64,000 nucleotides of DNA from Dryomyza anilis (lineage: Eukaryota; Arthropoda; Insecta; Diptera; Dryomyzidae): NCBI GenBank assembly GCA_951804985.1, contig OX638133.1, positions 34,373,963-34,437,962 of the forward strand. Reading direction: 5' to 3'. How positions within the stretch are numbered: position 1 is the stretch's first letter; every line of letters begins with the position of its first letter. Below the pieces are notes generated by a model, which saw nothing but the letters and a program-made list of their open reading frames with translations, was not told where the DNA came from and did no database searches. The position numbers were made by a program, and so were the translations under genes. Below are positions 1 to 11,532 of this stretch, piece after piece.

Positions 1-627
1 TACCATGGATTCTGCTTTTGGGCTACTTTTGGGTTGCGCTTTACCGCCATTTCACTGAGTTTTTGGGGTTTGAGTTTTCGCGGTTTCGTCTCCAGCTGTT
101 GGCGCGCGGTTTTTAAGTTTTTGGTGTTTGTTTTTCTTGTCGCTGTTAATTTATTTTACACTGTTGTTGTTGTCTTTAATTTCTTTTTTTTTGTGGTTTT
201 TTGTTTTTGGTATTACGCGCCATGGGAACGATTTTGAGCTTTATATTATTTGAATTAACTGTTGTACAATTTTTTGCTTAACAGTTTGGTTTTTTGTTTA
301 GGGATTTCTTGGATGAACTGTGGCATAATATTATGAACTTGTTTGCAAACTTGTTATAATACTTTTTAACCCTTTCAAATAGCTTTAATAAGGCAATTGG
401 TAGTATAAGAATTAAAAAAAAATAAATCATTGGATATTTTAAATTATTGTATATTATAAATTTATTATAGATTTAATCATATAGTTTGAAAAATAAAGTT
501 TTTACGAATTTAAATTAAATTTTAAAATTTTTTAGATTTTTTTTTTATATAATATGCAGTAGAAGTTTTTATAAACGAATTTCGAATAGAAAAGTTCGCT
601 TCAATTAAAATGGAAAGGTTCACCAAA
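1..627. other. AT-rich sequence without a recognisable gene
   Basis: The first 230 bases are T-rich and give a hydrophobic open frame on the plus strand (34-237), but it has no recognisable domain and its composition is simply that of poly-T-rich filler. From about 360 to 600 the DNA is A/T runs. No repeat boundary, RNA gene or exon is visible. Confidence 0.5.
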
Positions 628-713
628 AAAGTAATCACCAAGTGATCCTTTATTTCACAAAAAAACAAATTCTCGAATCATGAAAAATATAAACTTTAAC
701 ACTACTAAAACTT

Positions 714-726
714 CTATATATAAAGA
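714..726. repeat. Target-site duplication, left copy, of SINE-A
   Basis: CTATATATAAAGA at 714-726 is repeated exactly at 925-937, directly outside the poly-T end and the tRNA-like end of the SINE. A 13-bp duplication is typical of LINE-assisted insertion. Confidence 0.85.
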
Positions 727-924
727 TTTTTTTTTTTTTTTTTTTTTTGGAATATCTACTAAGATCCACAGCACTCAGACAGACTATATCCATTGTTCTG
801 TGAAATATATTCCCTACAATTTTGTGGTTAATATCACCACGAGCGCCCATGCCCAAGCCGGGATTCGAACCCGAGACCTGCAGAATGCAAGTCCAGCGCG
901 CTACCTCTGGACTGCTGAGGCCGG
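727..924 (-). mobile_element. tRNA-derived SINE (family A), full length
   Basis: Read on the minus strand, the element starts with a tRNA-like head. It has a pol III B box, GGTTCGAATCC, at 861-871 and an A-box-like stretch near 894-904. The anticodon-like loop reads CTTGCAT, hinting at a tRNA-Ala(TGC) ancestor, which is tentative. A body unrelated to tRNA follows, and the element ends in a 22-nt poly-A tail (T run at 727-748 on the plus strand). A perfect 13-bp target duplication flanks it. Short open frames on both strands here are by-products. The intact duplication, intact B box and long pure tail suggest a relatively young insertion. Confidence 0.88.
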
Positions 925-1864
925 CTATATATAAAGAAATACAAAGAAGCAATCACCAATCGATTCTATATTTCACGAAAGCAACATTTTCGAATCATGC
1001 AGAATATAAAAATTATCAAAACTTCTTTGTATTTAGAAACATGCAAAAATAATCACCAATCGATCCTATACTTCACGAAAACCACTTTTTGGAATCATGA
1101 AGAATATAAACGGTAACACTAACAAAGCTTCTTAAAATTAAGAAACTCAAAGAAGTATTCAAAAATCGTTCCTATATTTCACGAAAACAACTTCTTTGTA
1201 ATATGAAGAATTAAAACTTTAAGACTTCTAGATATTAATAAACAGAAATAAATAATCTCCAATTGATTATATACTTCACGTAAACAACTTATTCGATTCA
1301 TGAAGAATTAAACGTTAACACTATCAAAACTTTTTGATATTAAGAAAAACAAACAAGTTTTTGACAATCTAACCAGTATTTCACGAAAACAACTTCTTCG
1401 AAACATGAAGAATATCAACTTTAACACTAACAAAACTTCTAGATATTAAGAAACACAAAGAAGTAAGCATCAATCGATCATATACTTCAGAAAAAATACT
1501 TTTTGAATCATGAGGAATATTAACTTTTATATTCTTCATGATTTATGATACCAAAATTTCTTGATACACATTCTTGATAACACAAAGAAGTAATCACCAA
1601 TCGATCCTGTATTTCATGAAAACAACTTTTTTAAATCATGAAGAATATAAACACTATCAAAACTTCTTGATATTAAGAAACATAGAATTATTAAACAATC
1701 GATCATATATTTCATGAAAGAAACTTCTTTGAATCAAGCAGAATATAAACGTTAACACTATCTCAACTTCTGCACTCAAGTATAATATTTTAGGTATTAA
1801 GAAACACAAAGATGTAATCACCAATCGATCCTGTATTTCATGAAAACAACTTTTTTGAATCATG

Positions 1865-2121
1865 ATAAATAATAGTTTGGTACTACAGTCCTATAAGAAC
1901 TTAGGCCCAGCTCTTTCCATTTTTGAGCTGTGCGTGCTATATTTGTACTCAAAGTGGTGGATCTACAGTTTATTGCCGTATCCGAACAGCGGGTGAGAGA
2001 TTTTCATAGGCAATGTTTTACTCTCGTAGGTTTGCCATCTACTGCCGAGAGGTAGCGCGGTATAAAACCTGGTACCTTTCGGCTCACAGTCCAACGCACT
2101 AACCACTGAGCTACCACGGCT
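1865..2121 (-). mobile_element. tRNA-derived SINE (family B), internally deleted copy
   Basis: The minus-strand copy of family B runs from the head (CTCAGTGGTTAGTGCGTTGG, antisense near 2091-2112) to the TATT-type tail near 1865-1872. Compared with the copies at 7980-8291 and 27791-28098 it has lost about 55 bases spanning the B box, so the internal pol III promoter is broken. The flanks CTTTTTTGAAT (about 1847) and CTTTTGAAAAAT (about 2122) look like a decayed target duplication. It sits inside the ~100-bp tandem array. Confidence 0.8.
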
Positions 2122-2275
2122 ACTTTTGAAAAATAAATACTATCAAAATTTCTTGATATTAAGAAACACAGAATAAATAACCAGTAGAACCTATATTTCA
2201 TGAAAGAAACTTCTTTGAATCAAGAAGAATATAAACGTTAACACTGCTTCAACTTTTACTCTCAAGTATAATATT

Positions 2276-3457
2276 CGCATTATTTTTATTATAGCATGTT
2301 TTATATTTCCATGTTAAAACTTTCATTATAATAAAGAGTTATATATATTGGACAATTTTAGTAAAATGTTATTTATATCAGTGAATTTCTACTATTTAGC
2401 ATTCTCTACAACTTATTTTTATTTATCTCCGCTAATTTTTACCTATGCTAATTTTTTATATAATTTTAATACTTTAGACTGTAGACATTTGCGCCATTTT
2501 AAATAACTAAAGTTTTTTGACAAAACTCCATTAAATTGTCTGGCAAATATAAATCTTTTAGTCTTGAAAAAGAACTGAACAAAGTGTCAATAGCCTTTTT
2601 TTTTATAGCGATTTACATATCTTCAGAGTAAAAAAAATCGTTATACTTCAATAAGAGTCTTTAGAAATACATATATATCTCTGTAAAACACAAGATGTGT
2701 GGTATTTTTAACATTTAAAAATAAATTCGTCTACAATATCCCATTTAAGTTGTTTATAAAGATTTTTCAAATTCAGCCTCACTGCCATAGGGGGTATTTG
2801 TGTATTTACCTTAACTGAACTAGAAGAAAAAATACCTTATAACAATGAAAAAATACAGCAAAATAAAACCCAAGAGACATAACGTTTTGTATAGGTTACA
2901 TTTGTTTTTTTTTTTGTACATGTTTTAATATTTTATATTGCGTGTCTTTTTAAGCTTATTAGAGTATTGCACATGTGGTTGTAAAATATTTAAATCACGT
3001 GGTTTTTTTGTTGGATTTTAATGTATATTTAATTTATTTATAAATTATTGAATTCAATTGTCAATTGAATAGATATTTTTGTAACGAGTTTTTAATAAGC
3101 TTGTGGAAATTGTATTTTTTTATATATTTGTTTTTATTTTTGTGGGATTTTTATGACATAAAGTTATCGATTTGATGAACGTTTTAATATCGACCATCAT
3201 TTTAAATTAATAAATGTTTTATACGCATGTATTAGCTACAGTTTATTTATATTATACTTTTATTACCTTTAATTTATTGAAAATTTATTGGTTTAATTGT
3301 TCTTTAATTGTTCGCTTTAATGAACTTTATAAAACTATTTGATATATACGAGTTCGACCTGTACAATTTAGTTTTGTTAGTATTTTAGTCGAACTCGCTA
3401 ACACCCTTATCGTGTTTAAGTTCAAAAATTCTTATTTATTTTGAGAATGATTTCCTA
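2276..3457. other. AT-rich stretch, nothing recognised
   Basis: This is plain AT-rich DNA with homopolymer runs. No open frame of interest, no RNA-like fold and no repeat boundary was found. Confidence 0.5.
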
Positions 3458-3676
3458 CACCCAGAAAAAAATACTATATAAATAAAAGTTTTTACTATTA
3501 AAAATAGTCAATAGGATAAATTATTATTTTAATCGGAAAATACCATTAATTACTAGAAAATACCATGACATTGCTATTGAGTTTATATGAGAAGATTTAT
3601 TTTTGGTATACTATTAAATCAATAATTATCCTATTAACCAATTTTAATGGGATTTGGGGGAATTTTTTTCTGGGTA
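3458..3676 (+). mobile_element. Short inverted-repeat element (MITE-1), likely full length
   Basis: The element begins CACCCAGAAAAAAATAC and ends with TTTTTTTCTGGGTA, giving terminal inverted repeats of about 15 bp (ACCCAGAAAAAAAT) with one terminal mismatch. TA dinucleotides flank it at 3456-3457 and 3677-3678, as expected for a Tc1/mariner-mobilised MITE. The interior has the diagnostic words TAGTCAATAGGA and ATTGACC/AACCAATTTTAATGGG. It is too short to code. Related copies lie at about 3891-4103, 10966-11185, 11226-11447 and 35890-36050. Confidence 0.7.
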
Positions 3677-3890
3677 TAAGAAGCAAATAAGGGTCTTCAT
3701 ATCAACAGCGTAAATATCTGTTCTCGTAAATGCATAATTTATAATAAATTATCCCGTGGTTTGCGTAAATGCGTAGTTTAAAATGAACTATCCCGTGGTT
3801 TGCTTAAATATTTTAGTAAAATTATTGAACCTTTTTTATAATCGTTAATATATTTATCATTGAAAATCATTTCAAAACTCTATTATATCT

Positions 3891-4103
3891 CACACAAAAA
3901 AAATCAAATTAAAATTGGTCAATGGGACAGTTATTGATATAAAAATAAATATTTTCATATAAACACAAAAACAATTTAATATAATTTAATAGTATTTTGT
4001 AGTATTTAATGGTATTTACCAATTAAAATAATAATTTATTCTATTGCCGAATTTTAATAGCAAATAAAACTATTGATTTTATAGTATGTTTTTCTGAGTG
4101 CAC
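3891..4103 (-). mobile_element. MITE-1 copy, diverged, opposite orientation
   Basis: Read in reverse complement this matches the 3458-3676 element: it contains TTAAAATTGGTCAATGGGA near its left side and a TTTTTCTGAGTGCAC end that mirrors CACCCAGAAAAA. The ends have mutated and no clean target duplication remains. Confidence 0.55.
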
Positions 4104-4281
4104 AACTATATCCTTTTATTGGCATTATTTTTACATAAAAATCGACAAATAAAGTTTTATATCTCTTATTAAATATGCTTAGAATAATTTTTGAGTTTTT
4201 TTTTACTATTTACGAGTTTTACACGAACGGCATGAATCCCCTTAACATCTTTTAACTTTCAGTTATATAACGGTATTTAGC
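4104..4281. other. AT-rich spacer
   Basis: A short AT-rich interval between the MITE and the next SINE. No feature was seen. Confidence 0.4.
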
Positions 4282-4609
4282 GTAGGTAACTCGTCTGGTT
4301 AGTACGTTGGACTACGAGCGAAAAGTCGCTGGTGCGTTCGACTACGAGCCGAAAGGTCCGCGGTTCGATCCCCAGCGACTACCAACATCTTTTTCGTAGA
4401 AAAAGCGAAGCTACCTCTCGCCAGTAAATGGCAAACCTACGAGAGTAAAACATTGCCTATGAAAAGCTCTCATCCGCCGTTCGGATTCGGCAATAAAATG
4501 TAGGTACCACCAATTTGAGTACAAATATAACTCGCACAGCTCAAATGGTGATGGAGCTCGGCCGAAGTTCTATACTGGACTGTAGCGCCAAAATATTATT
4601 ATTATTATT
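4282..4609 (+). mobile_element. SINE family B copy with a duplicated anticodon-arm segment
   Basis: The body and the ATT-repeat tail match the other family B copies (ACCTCTCGCCAGTAAATGG, CGTTCGGATTCGGCAATAAA, CTGTAGCGCCAAAATATT). The B box is GGTTCGATCC near 4362-4371. The tRNA-like head is unusual: a segment of about 21 bp, starting CGTTGGACTACGAGC at 4305, recurs at 4335 as CGTTCGACTACGAGC, a 30-bp offset duplication that lengthens the A-to-B-box spacing. No clear target duplication was found. Confidence 0.8.
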
Positions 4610-5575
4610 TGTCCTATTATAAGAAACTGATTATTATATAAGTGTTTTACATGGATAACATGAATCCCCTAAATCTTTTAAAGGATTCAATTATTTACAG
4701 TTATTTTCAAATTGTCAGTTACAAATTGTGCGTAAATTTCTACTTACCATGAATCTCTCTAATATCGCAAATGCTACCAAAAGTATATGGTTTAATCAGA
4801 TTAATAAAAATTCGTCTAATTCTTTTTATATAAATTTAAAAACTATATACTACGAGAATTTTTACGTTTTGTTCCAATTTTTTGTGTGTATTGTTGACAT
4901 CTTTAATTGGCAATTAACACCTTTAAGCAATTATTATACAACATACAAACCACATTACCAAATACATGCGCACGCAGACACAATTTTATACAGACATTCG
5001 ATATACCACACAAAGATATATCCTCACATGGCATAGAGAATCAATTTATGGTTAAATACACTGGCGTGAAATTGAATGTCGTTGTACGGAAATCGTGTTC
5101 ATGGCTGGCTTTTATTTTACTGTTAGTATTATTGTTATTTTTGTTGGGTGCTTGTTTTTATTGGTAACAATTGGTAAAGCATTGTTTGATTGTTAGTCGA
5201 TATGGTAATAAAGTTTTAAAAACTAATATGAAAACGTAAAATATACGGAATTTTGATTTTGGAATGTAACAAAATAAAGAAATAATTAAATTCGATCTAG
5301 ATTATTAGGTATTTAACAGTTGATTTCCGTTGATAAATTTTACAGGTAATTTAATGGTTTAAATGGTAAAAATATTCAAAATACTATATATGTAACAAAA
5401 GCTCTAGAATACGATACTAGAATACGTACCCGTTCTGATTCCTATCCCCTCATATATGACAAATTAATTTTATAATGAAATTCGTGGTTCTATTTTAACA
5501 TTCATAAGTTTTCTCACTTGTTGCTGTTATTCTCATACAATGATATTTATATGTTAAAGGTAAAATTTCATTTGT
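4610..5575. other. AT-rich stretch, no supported gene
   Basis: Two overlapping open frames (4728-5036 and 4907-5167, plus strand) show no domain, have AT-driven composition and lack any homology I recognise. I do not call them genes. Confidence 0.45.
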
Positions 5576-6350
5576 GATACACTCAAGAAAAATTCATCAA
5601 TATTATGAATTTATTCATAAATATTATGAATTTTTCTACCAACTAACAGATTTATCATATTTATACTACCGTTCATTAAATGACATATTGATGAATGCGT
5701 TCATTATATATATGAACTTCATACTATCGAACATCATAGTAAAGAACGAAATATTCAATACCATGAATTTGAATCGACATTTTGATGAATATAATCATAA
5801 TATCTATTAATAATTTAAAAATGTTTTTGTAAATTTATCAAAATAGAAAAAAATGATTCTAAAAAAGAAAAAAAATTAACCCGATACAAAAAATTCTGAA
5901 AAAGAAAATTCGGATGAAAAAATTATAAAAAAAAAAATCAAAAAAAAAATATCTGAAAAAATATTTTTGGAAAAAAAATTCTCCGAAAAAAAATGAAGAA
6001 ATAACATACTTCTTGACAACTGAGAATTATGTCAAATAATTGAAAAAAAATCTATATTTTGATTGAAATTTTGTTTGATGAACAGTATTCTTCAATATGA
6101 TGTACATATATTTTGCATTTGATATATTTGTTCATTAATATGATGCAACGTATTTTTCACATACAGTTCATCATATTGAAGAACACTTTTTCGACAGTTA
6201 CTAAGCGTTCATTATATTTATTATCCCATTCATAACATTGATGTCTTTAGACATTTATATTATGAATTGTTCTTCAATACAATGAATTATGGTTTGAAGA
6301 ACGGAATTCAGCAATATGACGCATATTCTTTTTCAAAGGTAATTCTTTTT
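5576..6350. mobile_element. Probable MITE-2 element with repeated TCATCAATATTATGAAT words
   Basis: The left edge reads ACACTCAAGAAAAATTCATC followed by AATATTATGAAT twice. The right side carries reversed versions (TTCTTCAATACAATGAATTA, GAATATGCGTCATATTGC antisense), giving a loose inverted-repeat layout. The middle is A-rich. Related sequence recurs at about 33945-34240 and 38524-38715. Boundaries are uncertain, and the open frame at 5574-5810 is a by-product. Confidence 0.45.
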
Positions 6351-7103
6351 ATGTGAGATTTCGATGTACTCTTTTGAAAGAGAGCCGGCATCTTTAAGAC
6401 TTTTTGCCAATCTTAAAGGCTATTTAATTTGAATGACTTGAAAAGAACAACAACAAATTGAAAACACTCATCTAATTTGCAGTTTTGTCTGTTCTATTTT
6501 TAGAACTTTTAATTCTTTTTAGTTTTTCTTTTTCTTGATTGGCGATGGACATTTTATGAAATTCTACATTGATAGTAACTATAATATTGTAATAAATATA
6601 TTGGTTTATTAGTTTTAAAAATTAGTAATTTTAAAATCTGATACATCAAATACCGAATTTTGAAAAATGTGGACTCTGAATGAAGCCACCAAACCCATTA
6701 ATTTGATTATCTGAAATAATTGTAGTTTATCTTTGTATCTTCCAAGTAGTTGCCCATACTAGGGTTAAGTCAATGATTGAATTCCAGATGAATTTGAGAT
6801 TTATTAAAATTAAAAAAAAAACTAATACATGATTTTTTATTTTATCTATTTATTTTTCATATTAAAAAAACATTTTAAAACTGTTATCGATACCATTTCG
6901 GTGCTGAATGTGCATATTTCGGATTATTGTATGATGCTCACGGTTACGGTATCGGTTTTAAAAAAGAGACGGCTTTAAAAGGATACATGTCACGATTTGG
7001 GTTACCGTTTCAATGTCTATTTTATATGTTACGATATGATTAACACAAAATTTTGTAAACATTTTTCAATTTTAGTGATTTTTTTCTATAGAATTCATTT
7101 CTG
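6351..7103. other. AT-rich stretch, nothing recognised
   Basis: No repeat edges, gene or RNA-like structure could be supported. A short segment near 6890-6960 with ATCGATACCATTTCGGTGC and TTACGGTATCGG resembles the degenerate cGGTTTCgg-type repeats seen near 10.4-10.9 kb. Confidence 0.4.
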
Positions 7104-7300
7104 TGTGTTTATAATTGTAGCAAGCATAAAAACAGTTATAATGCTATTAATATTTGCGTATTTATAATTGTAGCAAGCATTATAACAATAAATATGTCTG
7201 TGTATTTATAATTGTAGCAAGCATAAAAACAATTATAATGCTTGCTATTAATATATGCGTATTTATAATTGCAGCAAGCATCATAACAATAAATATGTTT
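7104..7300. repeat. Tandem duplication, period about 97 bp
   Basis: TTTATAATTGTAGCAAGCAT occurs four times. A ~97-bp unit holding two copies is duplicated (first near 7104-7200, second near 7201-7300). The second half of each unit ends with AACAATAAATATGT. Confidence 0.75.
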
Positions 7301-7969
7301 GTAGCAAATACATTTGACAGAAACTTAAACGTTTCATATGAAAATGTTATATTTTTTAAATATTTTATAAAATTTTATAATTGTAGTATACTTGGACGAT
7401 TTACTGAAAATCAGAAAGTTCCTTTATAGAATTTTAAATACTGTATTTTCCATTATAGAACACCGCACTGGCAAGCGCTATAATACGCTATAATTTTGCT
7501 CATTTTTAATTTAATTGAATAATTTAATGCCTTTCTCTGATGCTGTGGCCTTTGCCAATTTTTAACGGAATTTAATTAATTTGACACTTTTCTGTGGTAA
7601 ATTTTATTGCGTGTATATTTTTTTCCGCTCTCATTCTCTCTCTCTCTCGCTTTCTAGTATGTTTGTTGTTGTTTTTAACACTTTTGTGGTTTGACACGAA
7701 CGTCTCGTTGTGTGTTTGCTAAAGTAATTTAATTTAAATTAATTTTTAAATGAAAAAATACAAAAAAAAAAGAAAAAAATAATAATAAGCTTGAAAAGGA
7801 CTTGCATGGATACAATTTAATGTAAAAATTGAAATTAAATATTTATTAAATATTTTGCTTAAAGTGCTTTGTAATGAAATTATTTTTTAAATGCTTTATA
7901 TATTTATATACATTAAAAATATATATGTCAGTGTTGTTTTATATAAAATTTACCTCTCAATTTGTGTCA
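7301..7969. other. AT-rich stretch with a TC run
   Basis: Unique-looking sequence with no gene. The only item of note is the TC run at 7635-7648. Confidence 0.4.
7635..7648 (+). promoter_or_regulatory. TC/GA run, possible GAGA-factor site
   Basis: A short CTCTCTCTCTCTCTC run sits in a slightly less AT-rich stretch. Trl/GAGA factor binds such (GA)n tracts in flies, but the tract is short and may be a simple repeat. Confidence 0.25.
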
Positions 7970-7979
7970 TTAATCATTA

Positions 7980-8291
7980 AATAATAATAATAATAGTTTG
8001 GCGCTACAGTCCTGCACAGAACTTCGGCCGAGCTCTCTCACCATTTTGAGCTGTGCGTGTTATATTTGTACTCAAACTGGTGGGACCTACAGTTTATTGC
8101 CGAATCCGAACGGCGGGTGAGAGCTTTTCATAGGCAATGGTTTTACTTTCGTAGGTTTGCCATTTACTGACGAGAGGTAGCGCGGTATAGAAAAATGTTT
8201 CTATGAAAAGATGTTGTTAGCCCCAGTCCAGGCTTGAACCGGGGACCTTTCGACTCGCAGTCCAACGCACTAACCACTGAGCTACCGCGGC
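7980..8291 (-). mobile_element. SINE family B, full length, with 10-bp target duplication
   Basis: On the minus strand the copy opens with GCCGCGGTAGCTCAGTGG, has an intact A box (TAGCTCAGTGG) and a B-box-like GGTTCAAGCCT, then the family body, and ends in TATTATTATT. TTAATCATTA at 7970-7979 is repeated at 8292-8301, a clean target duplication that fixes both ends. Confidence 0.9.
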
Positions 8292-8301
8292 TTAATCATT
8301 A

Positions 8302-10383
8302 CTTTAATAATAAGAAATATTTCGGTATCTGATATTAAAAATATTATAATGCTTATCTAACTCATTAACATCATTCTTGCATGGCACAGTTTTTAGTGTA
8401 ATAATTCGAAGGTACTACCCATATTTACCACCTCATAACGTCCACCCTTCATTATAATCATCTCCATTATCGAGCAATGCTGTAATAAACTATGCCGTTA
8501 ATTCATTCACCTCTGTCATATACATATTTCATACCATTCCCTTTAATTCAATTATCAGTTAATATTTCATAATTATATATTTTTTTCTTTTTTCGAACAT
8601 TGAGGAAAAGGCAAAAGGCCCCCCCCGATAGTCCTATTTATTACAAATACATTTATAAATTGTCGCCGTGTCCTCTGCTGCTCATAAAGGTATTAACTGT
8701 GCAGCCCAAAATAAGCTAAATGCCCGCTAAACAATCCACCCCAGCACAGAACATAAACCAATTCACAGCACACAGAGCTTACATTTACAATCCACCCCGT
8801 CATGCACCCCACCAGTAAGTAAACCATTCTGGAACATGGTCAGTCACAATATTGTCCGGCCACAAAGAAAATGCTCTGGTCAGAAATAATGACGACCCTA
8901 CCATACCGAATAGAAAAAGAAAATTGCCGTCGAAATACTTAAACGAAATTAAAGAAAAACTTTGGGGTAAATCTTGCATTATTGAAGCGTGTGACATGAA
9001 AATATGTTTAAGAATTTTTTGGGAAATATTTTTGGAAGGGATATGCAGTAAATTAAAGGCACAAAAAAAGTATAAAAAAACCATTTGTTTTTATTTTTGT
9101 GGCATGTTTGGGTGGGAACGTGCGGACTGCTAGAATTTCTTTGGAATTTCAAGAACATTTTAAGAATTTTTCGATTAAGCATGTTGTAGAATGGCAAATA
9201 TATAAAATAGTTAAATATTACTTGTCATTTTTAAGTCATTTGGGGTCACTGGAAATTAAGTTATGACTGTTATTTAGTTTTTATACAAAATCAACTAAAT
9301 TATTAAATTACATTAAATCAGCAGCTTTAATTTTGTTAGTTAAATTAAGCAGTATTTGCAAAAATCTTGATTAAGTTTTCGATTATCTTTATTTCGTTTG
9401 TTTGACTTTTGCTGCAACACTAATGCGAGAAACATTATCACATAATATAGGCTTTACCAAAATGGCAGCATCTAAAAAAAAAAAGAAATCCCAAAAACAA
9501 CAAAGCCTTTAGCCCCAAGTCCAACCACATTTTGTAGCATAACTACTACGGTTCTATATAGGTACCAATAAATATATTCTCTATGTTGTTTTCATTTAAT
9601 TCCGCATTCCACTCTACATATTCAACCCTCCTCCACGAAATGCCATCACTATCCCCACCAAAGCTATCGATTGACCTGATTGCACAGCACAGAAAAGGCT
9701 ACCGAAAAAAAGAAAAAAAAAACAAAGACACATCCAGCAATAATATTAATAATGAAAATAGCCAAAGGAAATCAGCCAAACGACACTGGACTGGACGATC
9801 TGGACATAGGGAAAAATAGACAGATATGCGGCTTGAGTACGTTTAGGAAAAAAACAACCAATTGTTGTAAAGAAGAATTCAAATAAATAGCACTGAGAAA
9901 GAATGAAGTTGAATTAAAATTATAGGAAATATGTCTTTTATTTAAACAAAACATATAATGAATAATATACATATGGACCAATGATATATTTTACCACAAA
10001 AACCAACACAGAAAGAAAATGGTAATAGCCATCATTTTATGGCGGCATCATTCAATGTTTGAAATCTTATTGTGTCATTTTGGTACTTCGTATATTTTGA
10101 ATTCTCTTGACACAAAATAAAGAAGAATTACTAATTTTTGTTATCGAATTATGAAATCAAAATAATTGTAAAAAATATAGGTTTACTTTGATTATCTTAT
10201 GAAAATTAAGTATGTACCAAAATGTTTAACCTATGATTCGTAAGTTTTTTTTTAACACAACATCAGGCTTAAAGTGAGTCTATTGGAGAAAATAAAGTTT
10301 GAAATACGTTTTTATAAATCTTTGCTTATTATATCGAATCTTAATCGTCGTCGTTAGATAGACGTGAATGAAATCGATTTCAC
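8302..10383. other. Unique-looking sequence, no supported gene
   Basis: This stretch has somewhat mixed composition. An open frame at 8852-9133 (plus) and its neighbours lack a domain or homology I recognise, and codon choice follows local AT bias. A run of eight C near 8620 and poly-A runs near 9470 and 9700 are the only landmarks. Confidence 0.45.
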
Positions 10384-10915
10384 TAACTCAGAACTATGTT
10401 TCGATTTCTGTTTGGGTTTATTCTATCGCGTTCGCTTTCATTTTCGTTGCATTTAAGTTATAAGTTTTACATGAAGAGTTTTGATGTAACATTTCCAGGT
10501 TTCTATTTCGGTTTTTGATTTTTTTTTATTTAAAGTACGTACATATTTTCAATACTTCGAACATAAAAAAACTCATATAAAAAGTAAGTATTGAAAAATT
10601 TGTATTAAAATTATAATTAAAAATTAATAAATGCTTAACTTTTTTTAATTACAATATCTCTTTTCTGTTTGTTTTTCAAACATTTTTAAAAGACGGTATA
10701 AGAAACCATTTATATCAAATTTGGATGTAGTTTGACCGACTTGATTAAATTGCAAGCTCAGAATTATGTTTCGATTTTTGTTTGGGTTTTCTATATCCTT
10801 TTCGTTTTCGTTTTGGTTGCGGTTTTGGATTTGTGTTTTATAATCAAAAGTTTCGCTATACCGACGCCAGATTTCGGTTCGGTTATGTATTAAAGAATAT
10901 ACATATTTTTAATAT
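10384..10915. repeat. Diverged tandem duplication, period about 365 bp
   Basis: CTCAGAACTATGTTTCGATT with TCTGTTTGGGTTTATTCTAT (about 10387) recurs as CTCAGAATTATGTTTCGATT with TTTGTTTGGGTTTTCTATAT (about 10752), each followed by GTTTTCGTT-type cryptic simplicity and later TTTCGGTT. Copies are clearly related but well diverged. Confidence 0.65.
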
Positions 10916-10927
10916 CTAGAACAAAAA

Positions 10928-11447
10928 CCGTTTTTTTTAACTTAACTAAAATCAAAATACGCCTAGAAAAAATACTATATAAATAATAGTTTTTTTAATA
11001 TTAAACATAGTCAATAGGAAAAACTATTATTTTAATCGGAAATCACCTTTAAATACTAGAAAATACCATGACATTGCCATTTGAGTTTACATAAAAAAAA
11101 TATATAATTTGTATACTATTAAATCAATAATTCTCCTATTGACCAATTTTAATGGGATTTGAGGGAATAATTTTTTTATGTAAAAAACCGTTTTTTTTAA
11201 CTTAACTAAAAACTAAATACGCCTAGAAAAAATACTATATAAATAATAGTTTTTTAATATTAAAAATAGTCAATAGGAAAAATTATTATTTTAATCGGAA
11301 AACACCTTTAAATACTAGAAAATACCATGGCATTGTCATTTCAGTTTACATAAAAAAAATATATTATTTGTATACTATTAAATCAATAATTCTCTTATTG
11401 ACCAATTTTAATGGGATTTGAGGGAATATTTATTTATGTAAAAATTT
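10928..11447 (+). repeat. 260-bp direct tandem duplication containing two MITE-1 copies
   Basis: CCGTTTTTTTTAACTTAACT occurs at 10928 and again at 11188, exactly 260 bp apart, and the sequence stays closely similar over the whole period. Each unit holds one MITE-1 copy (about 10966-11185 and 11226-11447) plus the same flanking DNA. This was therefore a segmental duplication of an already inserted MITE, not two insertions. Confidence 0.85.
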
Positions 11448-11532
11448 GTATTAGATGTGCATATATCGAACAAAACCGTTTAAACATATTTCGTTTTTGA
11501 TTGTAATTTTTTTTACCTTTCTGAAATATGAT

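Larger units (their letters stand above)
628..2275. repeat. Degenerate tandem array, unit about 100-110 bp
   Basis: Roughly eleven units can be followed by eye. Each carries variants of the same words in order: AATCACCAATCGATCC, then TATATTTCACGAAAACAACTT, then AATCATGAAGAATATAAAC, then CTATCAAAACTTCTTGATA, then TTAAGAAACACAAAGAAG. Units start near 947, 1050, 1152, 1250, 1352, 1458, 1583, 1685 and 1809, and the array resumes near 2137. Two SINEs interrupt it (727-924 and about 1865-2121), so the array is older than both. No coding function is visible. Confidence 0.8.

Noticed and set aside
861..924. Stand-alone tRNA gene
   Set aside because: The head has a B box but imperfect stems, and it is followed by a SINE body, poly-A tail and target duplication. 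The same logic applies to the family B heads at 4.3, 8.3, 19.9, 26.9 and 28.1 kb.
650..1052. Open frames crossing the SINE at 0.7-0.9 kb
   Set aside because: They read through the tRNA-like head and the poly-A tail; by-products of the SINE.
8800..9133. Overlapping open frames on both strands
   Set aside because: No recognisable domain; overlapping frames on opposite strands of similar length suggest chance.
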